DNA of 64,000 nucleotides. It comes from JAPPHA01 sp963662705. Lineage in GTDB: Bacteria; Pseudomonadota; Alphaproteobacteria; Rhodobacterales; Rhodobacteraceae. A program made the translations under genes and the position numbers. This document shows positions 1 to 8,700 of this stretch, in pieces (the first letter of the stretch is position 1; each line of letters starts with the position of its first letter). The stretch lies in the NCBI GenBank assembly GCA_963662705.2, contig OY759767.1, positions 5,332,001 to 5,396,000 on the forward strand, read 5' to 3'. Below the pieces are notes generated by a model. It did no database searches. It was not told the origin of the DNA and worked only from the letters and a program-made list of their open reading frames with translations.

Positions 1-590
1 CAGGGCTCCGCGTTGCAACGCGGATCGAGATTGCCCAGCTCAAGGAAAGCATGCCCGATTCCACCATGATTTACGTAACGCATGACCAGGTCGAGGCAAT
101 GACGCTCGCCAGTCGTATCGTCGTGCTTGCAAATCGCGGCATCGCCCAGGTCGGGACCCCGCTGGAACTCTATGAGAGGCCCGAGAACGAATTCGTGGCG
201 CAATTCATAGGTTCCCCTTCAATGAACCTGATGCCCGGAAAAATCGTTTCCACGGGAACGGAAACCGTTGTCGAGCTGGATGGCGGAGGCAAGGCGCGTT
301 CATCCGTTTCGACGGGAGACGACCTGCAGGGCGCGGACGTCAATGTCGGGATTCGACCGGAAGATTTCGAGCTGACTGAAGACGAACATTGTTATTCGGG
401 CAAGGTCGCGATCACGGAAGCGCTGGGAGAGGTAACCCTGCTGTATTTTGAGCAAAAGGAACGCGACGAACCGATTATTGCGAAATTGCCGGGCATTCAC
501 CGCGAAATCCGGGGCGAAATTGTCAAACTGTCAGCCCCTCGAGACAAGATCCACCTGTTCAAGGAAGGACATTCGTTGCTCAAGAGGTGA
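1..590 (+). CDS. Sugar-type (CUT1) ABC transporter ATPase, 5'-truncated by window edge
   Basis: This is the C-terminal part of an ATP-binding subunit that would energise carbohydrate or polyol import at the inner membrane. The reading frame is open from base 3 to the window edge, so the Walker A and signature regions lie outside. The first visible residues read LRVATRIEIAQLKESMPDST, the segment after Walker B in CUT1 ATPases. They are followed by the switch histidine loop (YVTHDQVEAMTLASRIVVL) and a C-terminal regulatory TOBE/OB domain of about 110 residues (IGSPSMNLMPG, then GIRPEDFEL). This layout matches the UgpC/MsmK/MalK class. The transported substrate cannot be told from this fragment. 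The decayed Gfo/Idh/MocA gene downstream on the same strand fits a former sugar or inositol catabolic cluster. Confidence 0.93.
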   Translation, partial: GLRVATRIEIAQLKESMPDSTMIYVTHDQVEAMTLASRIVVLANRGIAQVGTPLELYERPENEFVAQFIGSPSMNLMPGKIVSTGTETVVELDGGGKARSSVSTGDDLQGADVNVGIRPEDFELTEDEHCYSGKVAITEALGEVTLLYFEQKERDEPIIAKLPGIHREIRGEIVKLSAPRDKIHLFKEGHSLLKR

Positions 591-1176
591 GCCAGGTCGA
601 CAATGCCGGGAACAGGCTGCCGCTCCCTTCGAAATCGTCAGGATCGAAAAAGCCGTGACCACACGCCCGTCAGCGGCGAACTCTACATTGCGGCTCGAAA
701 CCCACCTTCACGCACATCTCCGAGAACGCCGGAACCAGGCCTGCTCCGAGCGGTGGAAACGCTCGACCGCACCGCATGAGGACAACCCGTCCCGACTCCT
801 GGGGAGATACCACGGTCCAACTCCTTCATGCAGGCCACGAAAACCGCCCTTCGCAACCGATGCGTTCTCTCAAGGGCGCCGGACTTCAGGACTTCCAGCG
901 GATACCTTTCAGGATCTCGCAAATGACCCGATCGCCTTTCCCAACAGTGTCCTGGTCGCGTCGACAGCGGCATTGAAATCGTGTTTGGCCATGACGTTTC
1001 CGTTGCCTTGCACGCAATCAATGGCTCGCCATGACCCCTCTCGACGTCAATCGAGTTTTGCAGAAGATTTCCATTGCAACCAGAATGACGCGCCCGGCAA
1101 TTCGACCCGGGTGTGTTGGTGACGGCGCAACGGCCCATGGGCAAATTAACCGCCCGACGCTGGACCAGAATCGCGA
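591..1176. other. No intact gene; probably decayed coding DNA
   Basis: I see no convincing complete gene here. Short phrases that look coding appear in changing plus-strand frames, for example IEIVFGHDVSVALHAINGSP near 965-1029 and MTPLDVNRVLQKISIATRM from 1031, each ended by a stop or frame change. This suggests one more relic of the operon that begins with the ABC ATPase. I could not name the ancestor. Confidence 0.4.
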
Positions 1177-2246
1177 ATGAAGAATACCGTTCGATACGGA
1201 ATCATTGGCTGAGGAATGATGGGACAGGATCACATCTGAAACGTTTCCCCATTACACCGGGCTGAAATTGCCGTGGTCTTGGCCCGGAACCGGCAATGTC
1301 GGCCAGAACGGAAGCACTGGTGCCAAATGCGGCGATCGCCGGATCACTGGCGACGTCGATCGGGCACCCTGCGCTCGACGCCATTCTGATCGCATCCCCG
1401 AACCACCTGAATCTGGATCAGCTCGAATTGGTGATCGGCGAGAAACCGCTGTTCACCCCTCCGGAGCAGCAGGCCAGGGCACGGTGGGTCTCGGCGAGAA
1501 CCGCATCCCCGGTCTGGGTCGCGATGAAATGCCGCTACATGCCTCCGATTGCCAAGTTCCTCAAAAGGATGAACGCCACGACCGGTGGCGTGAAAATGCT
1601 GAGCATTCGTGAGCACAGGTTTCCATTTCTGACCAAGGTGGGAAACTGGAACTGGCTTTCCTGCCTGGCCGGAGGAATGCCGGTCGAGAAATGCTGCCAT
1701 TTCTTCGATCTGATGCGCCACGCCACCGGCGACCGGCCGGTCCGCGTCATGGCCTCCGCCGGGCAGGACGTCGATCATTTGATCCATTCCGCCGGTTGCT
1801 CCCCGTCAGACATCTTCGACAACGCATTTGTCATCGTTGAATTCGCCGGCGATGTCCGCGCGATGCTTGACCTGTGCATGTTTTCCGAAGGGTCGCGATT
1901 CCAAGAGGAAATCGCTGCGGGCGGCCCCGAAGGGCGTATCGACGTCTTCATTCCCGGCCCGACGCGTTTCTGGCCCGGCCACCACTTGGGGCCGCCACCG
2001 GTTTCGAAAATCGTCATCAACCCGGGATCACGGCAGGATCAGGAAGAATTTGACATTCCGGTCGATCCGGTCCTTCTCAAGTCTGGTGACCACAACGGGG
2101 CAACCTACATTCGGCATTGCCTGTTCCTGGAGACCGTGCTGTCGGGGCACGAACCGGAAGTCACCATGACCGACGGGATCGAAGCCGAGAAGATCGGCCA
2201 CGCCGCGCAACTTTCGGCCGAACAGCATCAGGTTGTAGAGATTTGA
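1177..2246 (+). pseudogene. Gfo/Idh/MocA-family oxidoreductase, decayed
   Basis: Proteins of this family are NAD(P)-dependent sugar or inositol dehydrogenases with a Rossmann N-terminal domain. From ATG 1177 the frame reads MKNTVRYGIIG, a stop where the nucleotide-binding motif needs a residue, GMMGQDHI, and then a second TGA. The family pattern GIIGCGMMGxEHI is plain apart from the two stops. A frame change near 1290 is then needed to join the long open stretch 1296-2246. That stretch carries HPALDAILIASPNH, VAMKCRYMPP, IREHRFPFL and VEKCCHFFDLMRHATGD, where the last is the catalytic region of this family. Part of the expected segment around VIGEKPLF is also shortened. With two stops, a frameshift and a small deletion it should not make an active enzyme. 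Its position after an ABC ATPase suggests a lost sugar or inositol pathway. Confidence 0.85.
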
Positions 2247-2807
2247 ATTTGAAGCCAGGGATCCCGGGCAATCAACTGTTCCGATTGTGGTTGTGAACTG
2301 GTGATGTCGCAGGGATGTCGGGGCGACCCGTCTCCTTCGATCTGTCGACTTCGAATTCAGAGTTGTTCTACCGCGAACACACTGCGGAGAAGTCGAAATG
2401 CTAGAATGCGTTGGCATTGAGACAGACCGTGATACCGGCAAGGTGGAGACCAAATTGCAATTTGGCAGGAGACGTGAAATGCCGCATCATTTCGTTGGCA
2501 ACAGCACTATTTTTCCGACATTCGAACCATTCTGGCGTGCTGTCGTTCCCCTCGCTACCGGAGAAATGTGTAAAAGCACCCATCCATTCTCTGGTCACTA
2601 TCAAAGAGTTCGGTGTTCTTGATATCGACCATGGGATGCGTCAGCAGAGTTTTGTCAAGCCGAGCCTTGTTTTCAAACTCGACGGTGTTTTGTCGTTGTC
2701 ATCGACAAACTGCTCGGTTGTTGCCGCGATGGTCTGGTTCATTGGGAGCAGTTCCAGCCATGCATTCCGAGACGGACACAAAGGTGCAGGAAATCGAACC
2801 GCGGCAC
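2247..2807. other. Intergenic region, no gene recognised
   Basis: No reading frame here looks like a known protein. The only structure I noticed is a perfect 16-base palindrome, CCAAATTGCAATTTGG, at 2450-2465, which could bind a dimeric regulator. It lies far from either flanking gene, so its meaning is unclear. Confidence 0.4.
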
Positions 2808-3101
2808 CTATACTTGTACCGTGATCCGTACTTGCATCCCCAGCGCCCGCGTAATCCGCATGACCGTGGCAAAGGTCGGATTGCCGTTCTCGGACAATGC
2901 CTTGTAAAGCCCTTCGCGGGTCATGCCGGCCTCACGAGCCAACCCGCTCATATTTCCCGCACGCGCGATGTCGTTAAGGGCCGCACGGATCAGGCTGCCG
3001 TCACCCGGATCCTCCTCGGCACACGCTTCCAGGTACAGGCGCATGTCTTCCCGGCTACGCAGATGCGTTACGGCATCCCAGCGCGTGAATTTTTCGGTCA
3101 T
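2808..3101 (-). CDS. HigA-like antitoxin (HI1420-type addiction module antidote)
   Basis: This 97-residue protein is the antidote of a type II toxin-antitoxin pair and should bind and neutralise the toxin encoded just upstream. The C-terminal half is a helix-turn-helix (LAREAGMTREGLYKALSENGNPTFATVMRITRALG, written here as a region of about residues 55-90), typical of the putative addiction module antidote family. The N-terminal half (YLEACAEEDPGDGSLIRAALNDIARA) matches the same family. Its ATG at 3101 overlaps the toxin stop codon in an ATGA, so the two are translationally coupled, with the toxin first as in HigBA-type modules. The HTH probably represses the operon through the palindrome at 3403-3420. 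It lies outside the island, on the host side. Confidence 0.9.
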   Translation of the reverse strand: MTEKFTRWDAVTHLRSREDMRLYLEACAEEDPGDGSLIRAALNDIARAGNMSGLAREAGMTREGLYKALSENGNPTFATVMRITRALGMQVRITVQV

Positions 3102-3394
3102 GTCTGCCTCCAGTCCTTCGCCAGCCGCCTCGCGCGCGTGATATCTCGCCTCTGGCTACCCTTGTCGCCACCGCAGAGCACGACAACTGCCGACCCTTCT
3201 CGGAGACAGTACAGTCGGTAACCGGGCCCGAGATGGATGCGCATCTCGAACATCCCGTCGTCCACCACTTTCGTGTCACCGAGATTGCCCAGCGAAACAT
3301 TGCGCAGACGCGCATTGATCCTGGCCACCGCACCACGATCGCGCAAACCATGAAGCCAGCGCTTGAATACGGAACTCTCAATGATGTCTATCAT
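3098..3394 (-). CDS. HigB/RelE-superfamily toxin (HI1419-type addiction module killer protein)
   Basis: This is a small basic toxin of the RelE/ParE superfamily, whose relatives mostly cleave mRNA on the ribosome. The sequence from ATG 3394 (MIDIIESSVFKRWLHGLRDRGAVARI) continues with MRIHLGPGYRLYC and VVLCGGDKGSQRRDITRARRLA, which are the beta-strand core and the C-terminal basic segment of the addiction module killer family. A longer start at 3412 is possible. I prefer 3394 because a near-perfect operator-like palindrome (3403-3420) covers the upstream start, and because family members usually begin at MIDI or similar. It is the first gene of a two-gene operon with its antidote overlapping by four bases. 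Confidence 0.9.
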   Translation of the reverse strand: MIDIIESSVFKRWLHGLRDRGAVARINARLRNVSLGNLGDTKVVDDGMFEMRIHLGPGYRLYCLREGSAVVVLCGGDKGSQRRDITRARRLAKDWRQT

Positions 3395-3402
3395 TAACCG
3401 TA

Positions 3403-3420
3403 TGTAAACCATGGTTCACA
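3403..3420. promoter_or_regulatory. Operator-like palindrome upstream of the toxin-antitoxin operon
   Basis: TGTAAACCATGGTTCACA is an 18-base inverted repeat with one mismatched pair, centred 18 bases upstream of the chosen toxin start codon. Autoregulation by the antitoxin HTH at such a site is the usual arrangement for HigBA-type modules. Assigning it as the operator is inference. Confidence 0.5.
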
Positions 3421-4083
3421 GACCGTCAAATGTTCCGACGTTCGGTCAAATTGCGCGGACACGGTGGAGACTTTGCCTGCCCGAACGCGCATTGCCGCTG
3501 TTTCATTGCGAACGGCCTTGTCAGGTCCTGTACCCTCTGGAAGATTCCGGCGATAAGTCACCGGACGGTTGGTAGTGATTATCCTGGTTCCATCGCCCTC
3601 ACAGACTCGGAAGCTTCCGGGGGCTGCATCGGAAAGTGGTCTCGAAATCCGGGTGATCCGACGCAATGAAGTGCTTCGCAATATATTTCCTGAACCGCGT
3701 CATGATCATTAGGCTTCCCAGTCGCACTACTCGCCCCAGTCCCAGTCTTCATGCCAAATTGATACTGTCATTCTCGGGAGACGCCAGGCGGTTCGCCTCG
3801 TCCGCAGTGCTCTCGTCGTCAGACCTCGACCGAGTCTTTATCCCGAACGCGCTGTCCGAATTCGCCCGACCACGCCAGACATGCCGGGCGGAACGGCCGC
3901 GGCGCCAAAGACTCCGGGAGGAAACGGATGCAGTTGTCGATAACGGCGATCACGGGGCGGCGAGCATCAACCCCTGGATTTCGGGGCTGGTTCTTTCCAG
4001 TCCCGGGAGTTTAGGAAAACCGGAGGTCGGCCGTGAGCATGTTACGCATCACTTCGCCAGGCAGGTTTAACCCCGGCACGTAA
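3421..4083. other. Intergenic region, no gene recognised
   Basis: Several open frames cross this stretch but none resembles a protein family or has a supporting ribosome binding site. It separates the toxin-antitoxin operon from the displaced 3' end of the glutathione S-transferase gene. Confidence 0.4.
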
Positions 4084-4271
4084 CTACCCTGCCCCTTCGG
4101 CATGATCGGGAGAACGCGCCAGCGAGCTGGAACCGGTCGCAGGGATTTCGTCCTCACGCACGATCCAGGGCTCCTTGAGCGCCGCTTCGCGCCATTCGAC
4201 AAACGCCGGATGCGTCAGGACGGCCCTGCAATAGGATTCACAGGTCCCGTCGACTTCAACCCCGTAGGTGT
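4084..4271 (-). pseudogene. Displaced 3' end of a glutathione S-transferase gene (split by the island)
   Basis: The minus-strand frame reads THTYG across the direct repeat, then VEVDGTCESYCRAVLTHPAF and VEWREAALKEPWIVREDEIP, ending at TAG 4084-4086. The pattern YCRAVLTHPAFVEW..AALKEPW is the C-terminal helix region of bacterial glutathione S-transferases. There is no start codon or N-terminal thioredoxin-fold domain here. Those lie at 52940-53476, in the same strand and codon phase. Joining ...RFDTYG from the right end to VEVDG... at this end gives one 237-residue protein of normal length. The fragment therefore marks the left boundary of the integrated island. Confidence 0.88.
4261..4271. 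repeat. attL: left copy of 11-base direct repeat
   Basis: CCCGTAGGTGT occurs here and at 52940-52950 in the same orientation, both times inside the coding sequence of the split glutathione S-transferase gene and in the same codon phase (Thr-Tyr-Gly). Tyrosine-recombinase elements leave such identical cores at both ends. Removing one copy and everything between restores the gene. Confidence 0.85.
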
Positions 4272-4617
4272 GAACTCACCTCCCGAAAAAAACGCCTTGC
4301 ATAGCCTTACGACTAGCGTCTACTTTTCCTCCCTTTCTTGAAGCTTTTACAACAGGTTACGAAGCATAGCAAGCACCATTTTCCATGACTGATCATGTCC
4401 CTTTCCGAAAGTTGATCACCAAAAAAGTTGCATTTTCGGGGAATTCCGTGCATAGTTATTCTCGTCCAAGGAAGTGTCGATTCTCCAGTGTCAGATTGAG
4501 GAAACCGGAGAGACATATGGGAGTTCCCACATCCATGCATAACGATACACATGTATGTTCAAGGCAGTTTTTGACATACTATAAACCCTCAAGCGCAAAT
4601 TTACATATCGAGGTACC
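4272..4617. other. Non-coding leader of the mobilisation module; possible oriT region
   Basis: This stretch lies between attL and the first ribbon-helix-helix gene and holds no gene. It is more AT-rich than its surroundings and contains short inverted repeats, such as GGGAGTTCCC at about 4520 and an imperfect CATGCAT...ATGTATG near 4534-4557. A TTTTTGACATACTATAA tract near 4567-4583 could supply a promoter. Transfer origins are commonly next to relaxosome accessory genes, so oriT could lie here. No nick site could be identified by eye. Confidence 0.35.
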
Positions 4618-4986
4618 ATGACTATGTATTCCGAGAGCAGCGATCCCGACCCCCGGAGGCGGCCCCGCTCGGTCATGGCCTCCGACAGCGAGTGGGAACG
4701 CATCCGAGAACGGGCAAGCGCGTCCGGAATGTCGATCTCCTCGTTCATCTGCCTGCGCACCACGGGTCCCGACCGGAAACGTCCTCCCGGTCCGACGCCA
4801 CAGGCCATCGCCGCAAGGCTCGAACGGATCGAGACCGCCGTACTGACCCTTGCGGAGATCGAGCGCCGGAGACTCGCCGAACGCGGGGAGGCCGAAGAAT
4901 GGGAAGCGGTGCTCCGGAAAGTAAGATTCCGCCTCCGGACGGAGCGGCCCGATTCCGGCGACCCGGAGGAAGGGGAACAGCCGTGA
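4618..4986 (+). CDS. Ribbon-helix-helix relaxosome-type accessory protein 1 (MobC-like)
   Basis: A 122-residue basic protein, first of three related small genes. Residues 15-50 (RRPRSVMASDSEWERIRERA then SGMSISSFICLRT) fit the strand-helix-helix layout of plasmid relaxosome proteins such as MobC and NikA, which bind the transfer origin and help the relaxase. The rest is charged and helical (ARLERIETAVLTLAEIERRRLAERG). A GAGGT ribosome site lies just before ATG 4618. The stop overlaps the GTG of the next gene, so expression is coupled. The relaxase lies convergently only a few hundred bases away. DNA-binding type is a good inference; the exact partner is not proven. Confidence 0.75.
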   Translation: MTMYSESSDPDPRRRPRSVMASDSEWERIRERASASGMSISSFICLRTTGPDRKRPPGPTPQAIAARLERIETAVLTLAEIERRRLAERGEAEEWEAVLRKVRFRLRTERPDSGDPEEGEQP

Positions 4987-5294
4987 GCCGGTCGCGCCGC
5001 CGCAGCATCTACTGCGACCCGGTCGACTGGGCCGACATCGTCGACCGGGCCCGGTCGGTGGGAATGAACACGTCGGCCTTCGTCATCGCCTGCGCGCTCC
5101 AGGACGATGAACCGGAACGTCCGGATACCCTTCTTGCGCTCACCGCCGAAGAGCAGAGACTCCTTTTCGACAGAGTCGCGTTGCTCGACCGCTGCGGCCG
5201 TGCGCTTCATGAGCAACTTCCCGGGATCGACATGTCGGTGTTCGGGGCCCTGGCCGTTCTCAGCCGGATCCATGGCGGGGAGGACGGAAAATGA
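4983..5294 (+). CDS. Ribbon-helix-helix accessory protein 2
   Basis: This 103-residue protein starts at GTG 4983, which overlaps the previous stop (GTGA). Its N-terminus (SRSRRRSIYCDPVDWADIVD then RARSVGMNTSAFVIACAL) repeats the pattern of its upstream neighbour: a short basic strand, a D/S-x-x-W-x-x-I helix, and a GMNTSAFV second helix. It is a diverged paralogue of genes 1 and 3. The last bases overlap the ATG of gene 3 (ATGA at 5291-5294). It probably acts with the other two as a DNA-binding relaxosome or repressor protein. No catalytic residues are apparent. Confidence 0.7.
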   Translation: MSRSRRRSIYCDPVDWADIVDRARSVGMNTSAFVIACALQDDEPERPDTLLALTAEEQRLLFDRVALLDRCGRALHEQLPGIDMSVFGALAVLSRIHGGEDGK

Positions 5295-5746
5295 GGCGAA
5301 AGAGACGCACCGGGCCGTCGATGGTCCGGGCCATTTCCTGCCCGGATTCGGATTGGGAGCGGGTACGCAAGCGGGCCGATGCTGCCGAAATGTCGATGTC
5401 CCAGTACGTGGTCTCGAAGGCGTTGAGTGTCGAATTGACCGTGGGAGCCGACGACAGGCCGCGCTTTCCGCCTCGCCTCGTTCTCACCGAAGAAGAGCAG
5501 GCGCAAATCCGTGACCGGGTTGCGGCGATCGCGGAGCGGATGGCGAACGCGGAGGATCTCACCGATCTCGGCAAGCTGAGGAAGCGGGTGGGTTTCATCC
5601 TCAGGGCGACCATGCTCGACATAGCGCGGAACGGCCGCACACGGGAGCTGACCCTGATCCTCACGGACCTGTTCGGCCCGGAGGAGGGAGAGCGGATCGC
5701 GGAGAAGTTCGTGGCCCGTTCGCTCAGGGACGGTCTGCTCGACTGA
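5291..5746 (+). CDS. Ribbon-helix-helix accessory protein 3
   Basis: A 151-residue protein, third of the coupled set. Residues 8-48 (GPSMVRAISCPDSDWERVRK then RADAAEMSMSQYVVSKAL) give the same strand-helix-helix pattern as the two genes before it. The C-terminal half is mostly helical (EEQAQIRDRVAAIAERMANA), with a FILRATMLDIARNGRT segment that may mediate assembly. The stop lies five bases before the end of the convergent relaxase gene. Such three-member sets are unusual, because most mobilisation modules have one accessory RHH protein. A role at oriT or in controlling the module is inferred from motif and position. Confidence 0.72.
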   Translation: MRRKRRTGPSMVRAISCPDSDWERVRKRADAAEMSMSQYVVSKALSVELTVGADDRPRFPPRLVLTEEEQAQIRDRVAAIAERMANAEDLTDLGKLRKRVGFILRATMLDIARNGRTRELTLILTDLFGPEEGERIAEKFVARSLRDGLLD

Positions 5747-5750
5747 TCCG

Positions 5751-8700
5751 CTACCATCCGATGTCATAACCAAGGTCCTTCTCCCTGGCCTTGCGCAGTT
5801 CCATTTCCTGCATGATTTTTTGCGCCCGGCGTTCCTCGATTTCGTTCCAGGCGGGAGTGTCGATCTCCAGCCGTTCCGAAAGAGACCTGATGTTTCGTTC
5901 CAGGCTTTCCTTCAGTGCAGGGTCCCGGACAAGGAACGGCTCAAGGTCCGGGCTCTTTTCCAGGGTGGTCCCGGCGGTCTTCACCCAGTATTCGGCGTTG
6001 TCCCGCCAGGTCCGGTAGTGGACCGACCCGACGAAGTCCGGGCCGCCGTCTTCCCGTTCCTGTCTGAGTTTGGCGCCCGTCCTCTCCTCCCTGTTCAGTG
6101 CGTCCTGCCTGTTTCGCATCTCCCGGCAGGTCGAGGCTTCACGGGACATGAACATTCCGGTCGCGGCGTTGCCCGGACTGAACTCGTCCATCCGGTCGCA
6201 GAGGTCTTCGTAGCCAGGGACGAAGAACCTGTGACCGCCCGCTTCGGCCGCACGGTCGGTGAAAGCCTCCCAGTCCTGGACCATGCGTGGCGGCAATCCG
6301 TCGAGCACGGCGGCCTTCCGGATGCGCTCGAGAGCCGCGCCGACATCCGCCATCCGATCCGGATGCAGGAGCGGCGGTTCGGTACTTTCCCGCAGTTCCT
6401 TCCCGGCCTCGATGGCCCGCGCGGCCTGGCGCGTCCAGTTCCTGTGCCTCCGTCCGATGTTGAGGAAGGGTTCGCCGTGGTCGAGTTTTCCGGCTGCCCT
6501 CTCCAGAAGTTCCTGCCGCCGGTCGCGGCATGAGCAGATCGTCTCCGCAAGCCGCTCGGCCCGCCGGTTTGCCTTCTCGAACACCGGGTGCTCCCGCTTC
6601 GCCCGAGCCAGTTCCTCCGGCAGCCGTCCCCGGTGTTTGCGGATCCGTTCCATGAGGGGGCCGTATCCGGGCATTAGGTACGGATGAAGCCCGGCCTTTG
6701 CGGCTTCCGCCCGGAGCGCCTGCCAGTCCCCAGGCATGGTCCGAACGCGCTCCCTGGCATTCAGCTTCTCATCGACCCCGTCGCAGGCACGGGCCACCTC
6801 CCTGCGGATTTCGGGGTGATGCCGCAGGAACGCCCGCTCGACGCCCTCGTCAGCAAGAAGGTGCCGTGCCTCGCCAACGGTCAGTCTGACGGCATCGTCG
6901 CCGTGTTCATTTTCCGCGTCTGTCCCCGCAAGGCGCTGAAGGTCCTCGCGGACGATGTGAAGCCGGTCGATGGACCGTTCAAGCACGCGACTCCCGGAAA
7001 GCGCCTGTGCGAGGACGGCAGGGCGATCCGGACCCAGTCCTTCGATCCGCTCAATGAGCCGATCATGGCCGGGCATGAACATCGGATGCCGGTCTTCGCG
7101 TTTCGCCGCCGCCTCGTGCGCCCGCCAGTCGGCCCAGGCACGGGCCGCCATTTCGTCACGATCGAAGACACTACGGACTTCCCTTGCGAGACGACTGTCG
7201 CCGGCATCCGGTTCCACCTCCTCGAACCCGGCAAGCGCCGCTTCCACCCGTTGCTGCCAGTCCCTGTATTCTTCGGTCCCTGAGATCGGTTCCGCCGATT
7301 CAGCCAGCATGCGCTGCCGCTCTTCCAGGCGCTGTTCAAGGAATGCACGGGACTTGCGTGCAGCCTCGGCCCGTTTCTGTTCCTCGTGGTCCCGGAGAAT
7401 CTTTGCAAGCGCTGGCGGCATCTCGCCAGTCCGGACTTCCGCTTCCATCCTCCGGATGCGGTCGACGAGGCTGTCGTCGGGCTGCCCGTCGCCAAGGTCC
7501 CGCAGCAGTTGCGCCGCGCGGCGATCAATGTCGAGCGCGCGTTCGAGTATCGCGACTTCCGTTCCGAATTCTTTCCGGTCCGCGTCGCCCATGTGCGGTC
7601 CGAAGCGGCCGGGATCGGAAAGAACCGCACGGCCATCTTCGGTCAACCGTTCCGCCTCCAGGGTCCAGGCGTCATGCCCCCGAACTTCCGAAAGCGGCAG
7701 GCGGGCCACCAGCGCGTGTTCCAGCAGGTCTGCACGCCGTTCCGCAAGGTAGTCGGTGACATCCACCAGCTGCCAGACCCGGCTCCCGTCTTCCAGGAAT
7801 TGTCCGAACCCTGCCGCCAGTCGGTTCATCGATCGTGGCAGGGCAGCCGCCGGTATCCCGGAGATTTCGGCGATCAGCTTTTCGGCGCCGACGCGCGCAA
7901 AGGGATGGAGTCCTCTTCGTTCCGCCTCCTTCGCGTGTCTCTGCCAGCGCTCATGGAGCCGGGCGACATCGCTGTCCAGCCTGACCAACGACCGAACCTC
8001 GTCCGTCCGTTTCGTCACCGCGTCACGGAACTCGCCAACGGAAACCTCCGGAGCCCGGTCGAGGGCAGTTTCGATTCGGCTGCGCCAGCCGGCATAGCCG
8101 GGATGTGCGGCGATGGGCTCATCGGTTTCGGCCAGGAACGCCTGCCGTTCGCCCGTGAGCGCGGAAAGGGACGCGAGGTACCGTTCGCTCACATGTTCCG
8201 CTTCCCACCTTGATTCGTATTCGCCGAGTGCCACGGCCAGTTCGGGTGGTATCTCGCCCTTCTGCGCATCTCCGGTAAGTTTCGAGACATCGTACGCCAG
8301 CGCGTCGTCGAGACGGCGTCCTCTTTCCTGCCAGGCCACCAGCAGTTCTGCCGCCCGGTCATCGATGCGGCGGGCCCGTTCCAGTTCGAACATCCGCTTC
8401 CGGGGCTGCCCGGCCTTCGCAAGATGAAAGCCGTAACGGGTTACGTCGTCGAGAAGCTCTTTGCCTTCCGCCAGCACGCGCTCCGCGTCCCGTCGCCAGC
8501 GCCCGTGTCCGTCCATTTCCTGAAGGCCGGTGTTCGTGCTTTCAGAAATGGCGAGCAGCCGGGTCCTCTCGCCGATGGCCATCTCCATCCTGCCAGCCCA
8601 GTTCGTGACCCGTTTCCGGTCGCGGACGAAGGGTTCGTGATCCGCAAGCACCCGTTTCAGTTCATCCGGCATGTCCGGGTCACGTTCCGCCCTCCGGCGA

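Noticed and set aside
2450..2465. Perfect palindrome CCAAATTGCAATTTGG
   Set aside because: It is not near any gene start, so it is only noted in the intergenic entry and not called an operator.
4618..5746. Reading the three small genes as partition (ParG/ParB) or CopG copy-control genes
   Set aside because: The RHH fold would allow it, but there is no ParA or replication gene and the relaxase is adjacent, so a relaxosome role is simpler.
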